Shown piece by piece: positions 53,916 through 64,000 of a stretch of DNA of 64,000 nt. This DNA comes from Aspidapion aeneum (Eukaryota > Arthropoda > Insecta > Coleoptera > Brentidae), in NCBI GenBank assembly GCA_963576565.1, contig OY755042.1, positions 7,526,372 to 7,590,371 on the forward strand, in the 5' to 3' direction. The position numbers were made by a program, and so were the translations under genes. The notes beneath the pieces are model-generated. The model searched no databases and had not been told where the DNA came from. It worked only from the letters and a program-made list of their open reading frames with translations. The first letter of the stretch is position 1. Every line of letters begins with the position of its first letter.

Positions 53916-56624
53916 CAGCTCACCTCGGTGGACACCAAGTGTAGTCCAATTCGACCCCATGATTTTTAAAATTTCTTATTTAAAAAAATACCTAAGTTCA
54001 ACGTTTGACGAATAACACATAAACTGTTGATGTGTCAAAATTAGCTATAGGATTTTTATTGCGTTCGAAGTTATATGACCTTTCAAAAAAAACCTAATAA
54101 AAATAACATACTAGGCAAAAACATTACTAGTGCTATTTCCATACCGTTCAGGGCTTAATTACACCGCTCTACAAAATAAGAAAAAGTTCTTGTTGCAAAA
54201 ATAAAAAAATTGAATTTTTATTCAGTGCTACCTACTGATTCCGTAACTACCATTGGTTTGTTCAAGTTTGTGTAAAAAAAACGATTTTTCTTTTTCCCGT
54301 GTTTTTCGTTAAAAAATGTCTCATAACTTTAAAACCATAGGCAGCAAATTATCAAAAGGTGGCAAAATAATAAAGTATTACCTGAAGAATTTTTGTGCAA
54401 AAAAATGGTATGTTTAAATAAGCGCGCTTGATTAGAATACGTTTCGAAACCGAAAAAAGGCGATTTTTCAGAAAAAAATTAATTTAATAAAAACTGCTTG
54501 GTAACGTGGCTTGTCAGTCATACGATTAAATTCCCTGGAGAAGTAGCCAAAAAATATGTGCAATACATTTTATCGTAAAATCATCAGGTTGAAAGATATC
54601 TAGGTTTGAAGTAGAATGTTGCAAAAAAAACCAGAGAAAACCATTGTTTCTTATTGTCATAAAAAAAATAAGATAAGTTATGGTTTTTGTTCGTTTTTTA
54701 TCATTTTATAATTACAAGACGCGATATTTTCGTTTGAATGTGTAGTTCTCAATCGTACCTACAGTTAACGTGTCATTGAGTCTTGACTTTTCTGTTGAAT
54801 ACTAAGGTTCCAATCCATTTTTATTTTTGATCAACTTTAAACCAAATTTACTTCCATAATTGTGAACGTCTCAAAAAAGTGTATAGGACATTTTTTGTAG
54901 TAAATTTGTTACTTGATACAACTGTCAACCCAAATTTTCTTCTGGGCTATTCTTTTTGTTGTATTGGCTTGTTTTCAAATTTATCATTTTTTAGCAGTTT
55001 TTTGCCCATATATTCGTAACACGGCTACGGATGGTATTTATACAGCTAATAATCCCTCAATTTTATCCCAATTTCGAGTTATATACCTTTAGATGCTTTC
55101 AAGAAAAACAGTTTTCATTTTTTTTCCTACAAAAGTGAGCCAACTTAAATAAACCAAAGGTGGTTATGGAATCAAGGTATCCTGGAGAATAATAATCCAC
55201 AAAAAATATTCTTGCAACATTTTACCTGTTGAGCGGTGTTATCAAAACAGAAAAAATAAAAAGGAAATTGTTTAATGCTGCCAGTTATTTTTTCTTTATT
55301 GTTTTATTTTGAATTTTTTGGAAAACCTAACCTTAAAGTTTGTTTTAATATTTTTGGGCTTTCTGCAAAAACCTTCAAAAAAAGAACGTCCTGTTTGGGA
55401 AAAATTCCGATCAGGTGATAATTTCTCTCTTTGTTGAAAGTTATTTTCTTTTTGATCACCTCATCATTTTGTTAAAATCATGCGCGTTTTTTGCTCACGC
55501 TGGGAGTTTGAAGCGCCACCCTGTGTGTGACAGGGGAATGAAGAAATCACTTCCGACAAAAAACTAAAAGAAGTCACACGTGTTTCTGGGTTGAAGACCG
55601 AAATTCCAGTCGCAAGAAAGGGCCGCGATCGCCAGTGAAATTTTGAGACTGCTACAGAAGGTAAGCTTCTAGCGTGTTGCCGATTTTTCCTTTGTTTTTT
55701 AGTTTTCCCAGGCGGGGCGAATTTAATTTTGGGGTTATTTTTTTTTTGGGATATCTCTAGTTTTTCTCCCCTTCAGGGCTCAGATCTCTAGAAATATTTT
55801 ACCAAGCTTCAAATAAAAAAAAACATCAAACTGATAATATAGTCCTTTGCAATAGGCAGTTACATTTTTGTGACGTTTCCAACCTCTTTGTTTATAATAT
55901 GCAGAATTCTATGTCAACCTACAGTCAGCATCTTTTCATCCAGGGAGAGTGACAATTACACCTTTAATTTTATACCAACATAACATATATATTTTTGGTT
56001 AGAAAATAAGTTTTCATGTCAGTCACAAAATTGTAATTGCGTATGGCAAGGACTATAACTGGTGTGGTGTGGTTTAGCTATGACCTAGATGTCTGGGTTT
56101 CCACTGATGCGATGTGAGCTGGCAAATTGTCCAGATTATTATACAGAATTAATAAATAAACGAAGTGGGACAAAAGTTTGCTCCGCTTCTACCCATATAA
56201 TACCTAAGATGCAGATAGCGATTAAAAAATACAGCAGCTTATTCTAGAACCAACTAATATTGCCATAAAAGTTGGTAAAAAGTCTAAACTAAAATAAAGT
56301 TTCTCATGCAAAATGTAGTATGTACAAATTAAAAACAGACATAAATAAAAATGGTGAAAACTAATCAGGCACACATGCGGATTTGTTAAAAACATTCATA
56401 AACTATGCCATAAAATACTTCAAGCCACTAGTAGTAATAGGAGACACTGGTAGAATAAGATCCTGAACGTGCAAAAACTTAACACTGAAATTTTTTAACA
56501 TATTATGATACTTAAGATTAAATTTGGGTGAGTTTTATAGTTCGTATGTTAATATCTATTTTTGTCCCCAAGACGCACCTCCCAACCGCTAGCTACACTA
56601 TCTGTTAGATACAAAAATTTTTAT
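53916..56624. other. Long stretch without recognised genes
   Basis: AT-rich sequence, no strong open frame. A GC-richer island at about 55490-55665 ends CTACAGAAG|GTAAGCTTC, which could be a plus-strand first exon and splice donor, but nothing coding follows that I can tie to it. Confidence 0.4.
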
Positions 56625-56850
56625 TTGTTTGAAACTCGTAGACAATGATTGAGCAGAAACAAAATTTCTGACTTCCATTGTCTTAATTTAAAACACGACG
56701 CCGCCCACGCGACGTTTCGGTTAGCAAGTCAGGTGTGACGGCCCGCCCCCTTTTTTTTTAAGGAGTGATTTTTATATGTTTGGTATTCTGCATTATAAAC
56801 GTAGCTTCAATAAAATTTCGTTTTCGCAAATCTTTAGCTTCAGACCATTG
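56625..56850 (-). mobile_element. Penelope-like element fragment (3' region)
   Basis: GAAACTCGTAGACAATGATTGAG, TAAAACACGACGCCGC, CAGGTGTGACGGCCCGCCCCC and TTCAATAAAATTTCG match 39530-39850 with internal deletions. A short piece of the same word is at 50195-50225. CCGAAACGTCGCG on the minus strand is reminiscent of degenerate hammerhead cores in such elements. Confidence 0.72.
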
Positions 56851-57318
56851 AATCCTGTGATTAATCAAATATGCTCAAGTAGAAAAAACTTAGATCTTCA
56901 TTATATTTATTTAAACAAATTTCAAAAATAGTTAATTTAAAAATAGCCAAAATGGTATATTATGGTGTAGCATAAAATGGTGGGTGGATTGAGAATAAGT
57001 AAAATTATTTTTTTTTTCTACTTCCCTCCCGTTAACTCTTTTGGTTTGTAGGAGAGCATAGAGCGTGGGTTCACTAGAACACTAAATCTAATTCTCTTTG
57101 TAATAACCAGCTAAGGAGGGCGCCACCAATACAAAGCATTGGAAAAATTAAAAAAAAAATTAAGTTTGGAAAAATATTTAAAAAACTATTTAAGAAAAAT
57201 TTTTGCAAGTAAACTTTTCCACTTCTTTCTAAAATAAAATGTTGAAGTGTTTAAAGGATTTTAAGAAAAAATTTGAGAAAACATTTTGATGTTATCAAAA
57301 AGAAATTAATTAAAATAT

Positions 57319-58070
57319 TTTTTCTATAAGCGTGCGGAAAAGTCCACTTTTCCGCACGCATTTTAGTGTGGAAAGTGCCACTTTTCCGCACCAGTGCGGA
57401 AAAATATTTTTTCCGCACTAGTGCGGAAAAGTAAATTTGTTACGATTTTGAGGTGTTCTATAACATTTAGACCGTTCAAAATACATTTGTATCTTTCCTA
57501 GCACACGAAATATCCTAAAAATATTCAAATTGACTAAAATTCTGCTATATTTTCAATATTTTCGATAAAATAAAGTTTTCAGTAAAATAGGTTCAAATTA
57601 TAAGTTTTAAAGCTCCCCGGTATAAATATCGTCATTGTCAATGTCAAACAACAATGAACACTAGTGGTTTTAGATTTGGCATCTTAAATCACCATAGCAA
57701 CAAAGTACAAACAAACTGTCAAAACAAAGCCAATTTTGCAGATACAAGCGTCTTTTGAATTTTTCAAACAAAAAAATCAGATTTTCAATGGATTCTTTGG
57801 ACGAAGATCTACCCCAGTCAGTTCTAGAAGCCGCTAGAATGTGAATAATAATAATTGATTTGATTAAAACGTTTTGAATATAAATAATTTTCTGATTAAT
57901 TTTTAGTTTTTTCCTCACGCTTATAGAAAAAATAGTGTACCTAACTCGTGCGTAAAGTGTCTTTTCCGCACTTGATTGCTGGCCAAACTCCGCTATCGCG
58001 TCGTTTGGCCATCTGCAATCGCGTGCGGAAAAGAGGCACTTTCCGCACTAGTTAGGTAAACTACTATTTT
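57319..58070 (+). mobile_element. Element with TGCGGAAAAG palindromes and a first-exon-like ORF
   Basis: TTTTTCTATAAGCGTG (57319) is mirrored as CACGCTTATAGAAAAAATAG (ending about 57935). At least nine copies of TGCGGAAAAG or its complement lie in pairs at both ends (57334-57430, 57950-58050), including the palindrome CCGCACTAGTGCGG. From 57933 to 58065 there is a second inverted repeat (TAGTGTACCTAACT...AGTTAGGTAAACTACTA). The interior carries the short ORF at 57789. The build suggests a non-autonomous or truncated transposon. Confidence 0.6.
57789..57845 (+). CDS. 18-codon ORF resembling the start of a tyrosine-recombinase-like transposon protein
   Basis: MDSLDEDLPQSVLEAARM then TGA. I recall insect transposon-derived tyrosine-recombinase-like proteins beginning with a similar acidic LPxSVLEAA segment. 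The last codons (AGAAT|GTGAAT) could be a splice donor, making this a first exon whose later exons were lost. Recall-based and short, so tentative. The overlapping 82-codon minus-strand frame is probably a shadow. Confidence 0.35.
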
Positions 58071-58720
58071 GAGGAAGGTGAGTGGCCTCAACCCTTGGCA
58101 GTAAAAACCTAATATTTACTTAAATAAAAAAATGATTGTATTAATAAAATAAATAGGAGATACTTTGGGAAACCCCACCTAGTCCAAGGTCCCTCGCTCA
58201 ACCCTCAAGTTCAAAATTTATAAAAAAATAAATAAAAAATGATAGAAACCAAGAACACCAATTTATCCTAAAATACAACTTTTTATTAGTAATAAATAAA
58301 TAATATAAATCGGTGATCCTTTTTTTTATAGACCTACAACTAACTGAGACTATGCCTTGTACCAACTTATGGCAAAATACAAAGTAAATCTTAATAAATA
58401 CTGATTTGGCTTAACTAAATTTGTTTTCCTTTCTTTTATACTAGATTTTTGGGAACTTTTGTTACACATGCGTTTGCCATCAAATCCTCATTTCAGGCAA
58501 TAAAAATATAGCTTCTACGCTTAGCGCTTTAACTAAATATGCTAAAATTAAAAAATAACAAAATCGCAAAATACATATGATCATATAATACACACGACAC
58601 ACGGTATAAAAATTTTCTTTGGTTACGTTCCGTACCACACTATCCACTACAAGGCAAATAAAATATAACAGGCTCTCTAGCCCAACAAAATTTAATCAAA
58701 AATAGACACCATGGCCTATT
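58071..58720. other. Sequence without recognised features
   Basis: AT-rich and no coding frame. Confidence 0.4.
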
Positions 58721-59764
58721 AGCTGGCCATACACACAGAGGTTGATCCGTCGGTTTGGAACGGCACAGATAAGTCTGACCGTTTTGTCCGTAACGGTTTA
58801 AAACTGCTGCAGTCATCTAACACAAAAAAAAAATCTTTCGAATCGATCCTTCATATCGGTCTGTGGCAGACATAACCGCGCGTTAGTGGGCTAAAACTCA
58901 AGATTTATCTGCCGGTTTAACCAAAACGTGGAATTTCGTCAAGTCGAAAGTTTTATGCGGCACGGTATTTTAAGCATAGCGTATGTAAATTGTTTAGTGC
59001 TAAATATAAGCAGGCTCTGTGTATGGGAATGATTATTAATATGAAAATAATGCATAGTGGTGTAAAAGAGAGACGTTCCAAGTGGGTTAAAACTTATTGG
59101 CTTAAGAGGAAACTATTTAGCTATGACCTTCTATTAAAAGAGTTACGAGAAAATGATCCAGACGATTTTAAAAATTATTTAAGAATGGATATCAGAGAAT
59201 TATTGAAATACAGCCAGGCTATAATTGTGCCAGGCACTATTTTGACACATTCACATTAAAAACTGACAGTTGATCCTTCAAAATTGATATATCAAAGTCA
59301 AATTTAAAACTTTCGTCGTTTATTTTCAATTAATAAAAGAAGGCACTATTTATTCCGGTTCATATAGTAAACAAAGGCCGTGTGTTAAAAGATCACAGCT
59401 GATATTACAATGTAAAGGTGTCAAAATTGTACCTGGCACCATTATAGCCTGGCTTTATTTCAATAATTCTCTATTAACACGTATGATTTTTTATTAAATT
59501 TGGTAAGAGAGGATCTTACAAAACAAGATATCCAAATAAGAGAAGCCGTTGGCCTGAACAGCGATTAAACCGACAGAGAAGTCTGCGCCGGTTAAAATAT
59601 CTGTAAGCGCGGAACCCACAAGTTTCGCCCGCCGGTCTAAACTCACAGATAAATCTGTGCCGGCTATAACTGGCGCGTGGAATGTCCACTAATTGAAAGA
59701 AATCCGCCAGTTTGAACCGCGCCGTTCCAAACCGGCGGATCAACCTCTGTGCGTATGGCCAGCT
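58721..59764 (+). mobile_element. PIF/Harbinger-type element, internally deleted
   Basis: AGCTGGCCATACACACAGAG at the left is mirrored by CTCTGTGCGTATGGCCAGCT at the right (59764). The arms continue with TTGATCCGYCGGTTTGGAACGGC. Flanking bases are TATT and ATTG; a 3-bp TTA/TAT target is likely but not exact. The inside has one transposase fragment (58990-59259) and extra internal copies of AAACCGACAGA/GATAAATCTG words, so most of the coding region is lost. Confidence 0.82.
58990..59259 (+). pseudogene. Harbinger transposase (HARBI1-like) N-terminal fragment
   Basis: The 89-codon frame contains RRSKWVKTYWLKRKLFSYDL, LLKELRENDPDDFKNYLRM and then an unrelated end. The RxxWVxxWLxxR...LLxELxxxDPxxFxNYLRM pattern is the N-terminus of PIF/Harbinger (HARBI1-like) nucleases. 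The DDE catalytic part is absent. IIVPGTILTHSH is out of family, showing the deletion point near residue 72. AATTGTGCCAGGCACTATTTTGAC near 59224 and AATTGTACCTGGCACCATT near 59427 suggest a related duplicated segment. Confidence 0.75.
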
Positions 59765-60424
59765 ATTGTAAAATGCCTCGCTTGACAGTACAAAAAAAAC
59801 ATTAAAAAAATATGTACTACTGGAACCCGACCCAATCCACTGTGGCAAAAATTATACACTCTTAGATAACACCTAATTCATCTATATCGGTGTTTTGATT
59901 AGAAAAACTAGCTTTTGTCTTTTCATAACCCCAAAAATTGGTGACAACAAGTAGGTACTTATCTTAAGCTCGTTGAGGAGCTTCAAATCCAGCTAAGCTG
60001 CATGTCGTTTCCAACATTTTTAAGTCCCCCTTATGGTACCGGTGGTCTCAATTTGGCATTACTATAGTATAGAAGTACTCTTGCCTTGCGGTGAGTGCCC
60101 TAAGATGTGTTTGGGCACTTTTTAACGAAATGTTTGCCACAAGAATCAGAAAGTAAAAGAATGTTTCCTCAAAATTTTGTAGACAGCGTGGCGACGTTAC
60201 CCCCACTCTTGGCGTCACTTTTAAGTGGCAATTTATTATTGGTTGCAATTAGATTCATGGAAATTTCCGTTCCAAATAATGAATTTTGTCAAATCATGGC
60301 CATTTTAAACTAATAAAAACTCGATGTTCTACGTCAAACAAACTGACAGTGGATTAATTCAAAGATTTCGATCACAGTGCAACCTACTTTATACACAAAT
60401 TTACGGAAGCCCGGTAAGGTTTTT
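59765..60424. other. Sequence without recognised features
   Basis: Mixed composition. Overlapping short open frames at 60048-60313 on both strands show no domain. Confidence 0.35.
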
Positions 60425-61260
60425 TAAAAGGTTTGAAAAAATCATTACAATGGATTGGTGCAATCAATTTTACAATACAGAATTATAGCTTGGGGTGGGG
60501 CATATGACAATATAGTAAATCCATTGGAAGTTGCTCAAAAAAGAATTCTTAAAATAATTTGTAAATTCCCCAATTCCTACAGCACAAAATAGCTTTTTGA
60601 ATACACCAAGATACTCACATTTAAACAGCTTCACTATAAAAGCTCGGTAAATTATGTGATCACAAATAATATGACAAACCAACTAGAACATAATTATAAA
60701 ACTGGATTTTCAGTATAAAACTGGATTTTCAGTAAGATATCAGATCTCTCTCAGAGAGCTCCTAAGTGTTTAAATCAAAAGGACCCCACCCACCTTAAAA
60801 ATAATATTCATAAAAAATGCTGTAAAAATAAATTAAATCAATGCCTTTAGAAAAATAACACTAAAAAAGTCTCCTTTTTTCAACCTACAAAAAAGTTAGA
60901 TTCAATATAATTATAAATATATTATTATATAATTTTTATTTTTTTATTATATTTTTTTAATATTTCGAAAGGTTTGCTATTTTTTATATTTATTAGTATC
61001 TAAATTTCCTTAATTTATTTAAGTACCACTCAGTAAACAATGCCGAATAATTCCATACCAACATTCGATGTAACAGTTCCCAAGACACGTTGCAATACAG
61101 AAGCCTAGAAGATACAGACAAGTTCCTTGGAACTCTTGTTCTTGCGCCTGACAAAGGAACAGTTAAGTAGTATTTTCCATGCCTATATATGTTTATTTAT
61201 ATAACTAATATCATAGAAATTGTAACCTAGACATTGTATTGAACATAAATAAATATATAT
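60425..61260 (+). mobile_element. LINE C-terminal fragment and 3' UTR
   Basis: Broken plus-strand frames read QYRIIAWGGAYDNIVNPLEV, AQKRILKIICKFPNSYST, FEYTKILTFKQLHYKSS and the stop near 60850. This is the region after the RT thumb in I/Jockey/CR1-like LINEs (the WGG...N.L...QK..LK.I pattern). A 20-bp tandem duplication (TATAAAACTGGATTTTCAGT) lies near 60692-60731. The 3' UTR seems to run to about 61260 (AATAAATATATATTAAAAAC). Confidence 0.65.
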
Positions 61261-62250
61261 TAAAAACAAAACCTATACATTTATAAATTGCATAAAAAGT
61301 TAAAGAATGGATCATCAACAGTGCGGTCAGTGAACTGTGCAGCTAGCAGCAGCCGAACCGAAATGGCGCGAAAAGTAATAGAAGCTCGCTAAAACACAAT
61401 TGCGCAGGTTCTACGTACGTCAAAAATTCTTATGTTAACCGTCCGTGAGTTTGTGGCGTTCCACGGAAGCCGTTAACTACATGTGACGTTCAAATATCGT
61501 TGCCGTTGTAGGCACGATCAAAAACTATCTTTAGTGACCCGTGCACGGTGACGTGACTTATGCCAAATCTGTAAACAAAGCTACCATACTACGGAATCAG
61601 GTTGGCGAATGCTTATTTAAGTATTTACAATGATCTACAAATTAATGTAAGTTAAATAAGCAGTGTGACAAAAGATATGCTTACAAAAGAATATGGGAAA
61701 GTTAAGAAGGTATATAAATAAGCTTGTGCAAAATATAGATATGTATGTACAGAAAAGGATATTTAGTTAAACATTTTATAAAGTTCTGTATTAACTATAC
61801 AGGGTGTTTTACGAACATTGAAACAGAACCCTTTTTGAGTATTAAGACATGAATGTGAGAAAATACTTGAACCCATTGTTTTGTTTCGAAGGGGGACGCT
61901 TCTTAGACAAATCAAAATAATTAGAGAGATACGCGGTGTAAAACTAACCTACAAAATTTTATTTCATCAAATTGTATCGATTTGCATTCTAAAAGTTTTA
62001 AAATAAAAGCAACAAAAATATAGCTATATTAAGTTATTGGTTTAAGAAAGAAAATAATGTTTTCTTACAAAAATGTGCCAATCGTACAGACACAAACAAA
62101 AAAAACTAAAATATTAAAACCATATACATAGTACATAAATTGACGTTTTTTTGGACAATAATGCATTACATAAAATTCGGTTAAGCACAGGAGGGTCATT
62201 CTCGGTCTCTTAAGGTACGGGCAAAACTATACAAAGCTTAAACCTACGTA
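61261..62250. other. Sequence without genes; one MITE end at 61800
   Basis: TACAGGGTGTTTTACGAACA at 61799 resembles Tc1/mariner MITE ends, but no matching right end was found. 61320-61600 is GC-richer with many CG dinucleotides and no open frame. Confidence 0.4.
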
Positions 62251-62251
62251 C

Positions 62252-62340
62252 AGGATGTCTCATTATATTTTTCCCACCCTTTTGGACCATTTATAAATGA
62301 TATAGGAATACACAAGAAATTGTGTTCGAATTCGCGAAAT
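62252..62340. mobile_element. Half copy of the foldback MITE at 28852-29010
   Basis: CAGGATGTCTCATTATATTT, TTCCCACCCTTTTGGACCAT and GATATAGGAATACACAAGAAATTGTGTTCG follow the first arm of the 159-bp MITE. The second arm is missing. Confidence 0.82.
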
Positions 62341-62721
62341 TTTTACTTTTAAATTGCATCTTGAGTTTATTCCTGATGCTTACCATATTTGACAGGCGCT
62401 CAAATTTATAGTTTTTGTGAATTGGATGCTCCTTATATTATTTAAAAAATAGATTAGGCTTGGAACATATTTTCCAAAAATACCCGATATGCCGTAGTTT
62501 AGAGCCATAGTTTCTGAGATATTAGCAATTATTTTTTAAAATGATAAAGATAACAGTACCGCTCTTTTGTTAATTTTAGTATTCTTATTCCAAATTATGC
62601 TAGTCCCCATGTACATATAAACTTTGTTGTCGTTTCCGGTTGTCATTTTTATACCTTTTATTTACATACCTTTTAGGATAATATTTTTATTTATTTATTT
62701 TTGTTTTTAAATTGGTACCGA

Positions 62722-62837
62722 CTAGAGTCCCTGTATGTTGACATATTTGGATATATTAATATATCCAAATATGTCAACATACAGGGACTCTAGGGACTAT
62801 ATTAATATATCCAAATATGTCAACATACGACTCTAGT
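62722..62837. repeat. Perfect 72-bp palindrome plus a third arm
   Basis: 62722-62793 (CTAGAGTCCCTGTATG...CATACAGGGACTCTAG, centre ATATTAATAT) is an exact palindrome. It is followed at about 62795-62837 by another partial arm (GGACTATATTAATATATCCA, TATGTCAACATACGACTC). Confidence 0.97.
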
Positions 62838-62999
62838 ACTGACTAAATATTTGACTAAAACATATTAATTTTTTTTATGTACAAGTAGACCTCATAAGAT
62901 GTCCATCACGGGAAATGAATCGACCTCTGCCTTCTGTAGAAGGACCACTGTACAGCGAACATAGCGTAGGTGGCAACCCTTTACTAAGCGGGTGAAAAA

Positions 63000-63125
63000 A
63001 GTTTGATTTTATTTCTCTCATATTTTTCCGCGGGTACCACAAAAGCTTTTCTTCACGGGGGTCCAAGATCTTATGGACACCTAATAAGTGTTGACAATTA
63101 ATTGTTTTGTCCTTAAAGAAGAATA
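63000..63125. repeat. Short dispersed repeat, copy 3 of 3
   Basis: TTTCTCTCATATTTTTCCGC, AAAAGCTTTTCTTCACGGGG, TCCAAGATCTTATGGACACC and TTGACAATTAATTGTTTTGT match 15519-15630. The copy ends earlier than the other two. Confidence 0.72.
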
Positions 63126-63633
63126 AGAGACAAAACTCGTAAAACAAAAATTTCTAAAAAACTACACTGAGTGGAAATAAGGACACTGTTGTTCTAGTAA
63201 ATATACGCTTTAATCCATCAGTAACGTTTCGAAAATGGTTTTTGTCTTCATCAGACCTTCCTTCTTCCCACTAAATCTACGTGTAGTTGAATTGCAAGGA
63301 TGTCAGCATTTTACCAAATTATAAAATCTGTTGTAACTCTTGTAAGTTTGCTACATGCATTATAAAAACATATAAAATAGCGGAATAATCTTGTACTTAA
63401 AGTAAATCACGCCACGGAGCAGAAAATATAAGCAGAACCAGTAAGTTTGCTCTATTTTATTCTTAAATCTTCAAAAAATAACGTAAATTGCCTAAACATA
63501 GCTCCTAGTTCCTGTAGAATTTCTAACACGACTCTTGGAAGAAAAATGAAGTTACAAAATTCAAAACGTAATAAAGAGTGATGCAAGCTGATAAAACCGC
63601 TTGGTTATGTAGCACATGCAAGAGACCAAGCGA

Positions 63634-64000
63634 AGATAGTTTATGTTTTCTACGAGCCCAAAGAATGATGAAGAAATTATGGAATTGAGAATGATTGGCG
63701 AACTAAAACGTGAAATTAATAAATTAAAAAAATCCGTCGATTTTTTAATTCGAGAAAGAAAATTTCCACAACAACATACTCTCAAAGATTTTCAAACTGG
63801 AATAAAATGCTTAAGCAAGAGGTGCAGAAACTGAGTAAAGTGAAAAACGTTCAAGATGAGAGAAAAATAAAAACTAATATTTGCGTATCCGGCATAATAA
63901 AGAGCAACGCAAAGAAAACCACAGCTGCCGAAACTATAAAAAAGCTTTTCCGAGCGTTTGATGTTCCTACCTCAGAACAAAGTATCGGGAAAGTAAGAAC
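63634..64000 (+). mobile_element. LINE ORF1-like fragment, runs off the window
   Basis: The plus strand reads MFSTSPKNDEEIMELRMIGE, LKREINKLKKSVDFLIRERK (a likely coiled coil) and, after a frame break near 63800, LSKVKNVQDERKIKTNICVS, GIIKSNAKK, TAAETIKKLFRAFDV. The order coiled coil then an (I/V)CVSGI strand resembles non-LTR retrotransposon ORF1 proteins with an RNA-binding fold. Incomplete at the right edge. Confidence 0.5.

Noticed and set aside
63180..63275. Second hammerhead (minus-strand CTGATGAAGAC...CGAAACGTTAC)
   Set aside because: Core words are present but stem II pairs only two bases and stem I does not form, so it is at best a degenerate relative.

Overview
This looks like AT-rich nuclear DNA from an insect. 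A beetle is my guess, but only a weak one, based on the mix of transposons. The genome is large-intron and repeat-heavy. I recognise one host protein-coding gene: the middle part of a DOCK1/DOCK180-type guanine-nucleotide exchange factor (Drosophila myoblast city, mbc) on the minus strand. Nine exons between 53.07 kb and 6.40 kb join in phase and follow the vertebrate DOCK1 order from the armadillo-like region into the DHR-2 domain. The 5' exons (SH3, DHR-1) should lie beyond 64 kb and the 3' exons below position 1. Exons are 114-293 bp. Introns run from 237 bp to about 17.8 kb.

Almost everything else is transposable-element material inside these introns, often nested. From left to right: a mariner copy carrying a second insertion (1.0-2.6 kb); a minus-strand RNase H-bearing LINE split by a long-inverted-repeat Tc1/mariner derivative (3.1-6.3 kb); a 5'-truncated RTE LINE with a 13-bp target duplication (7.26-8.62 kb); LINE and inverted-repeat units (8.75-10.4 kb); a small MITE and a decayed DD41D transposon with long inverted repeats (10.5-12.9 kb). 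The largest intron (13.2-31.0 kb) holds a dispersed repeat, an intact-looking tRNA-like gene, and a LINE whose 3' UTR is split at a TA microsatellite by about 13 kb. That 13 kb contains an R4/Dong-like LINE with a restriction-enzyme-like endonuclease, a Penelope-like element cut by a hAT-like element that carries a 129-bp G-rich satellite, and RTE copies with further insertions.

From 30.8 to 53 kb there is a hammerhead-like ribozyme motif, tandem repeats, a second long-inverted-repeat DD41D transposon, Penelope, RNase H-LINE and CR1/Jockey fragments, foldback elements, three copies of one dispersed repeat (two in this part), a partial duplicate of one mbc exon, and a TTCCAGA-rich minisatellite. 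From 53 to 64 kb, upstream of the visible mbc exons, there are MITEs, an element with TGCGGAAAAG palindromes and a short first-exon-like ORF, a PIF/Harbinger derivative, LINE remnants, a perfect 72-bp palindrome and a LINE ORF1-like fragment running off the end.

The only parts with an evident cellular role are the mbc exons and possibly the tRNA-like gene. The rest is a layered record of transposition. In several places the order of events can be proved from interrupted reading frames, target duplications or empty paralogous sites inside the window. All calls were made by eye; no database search was run.
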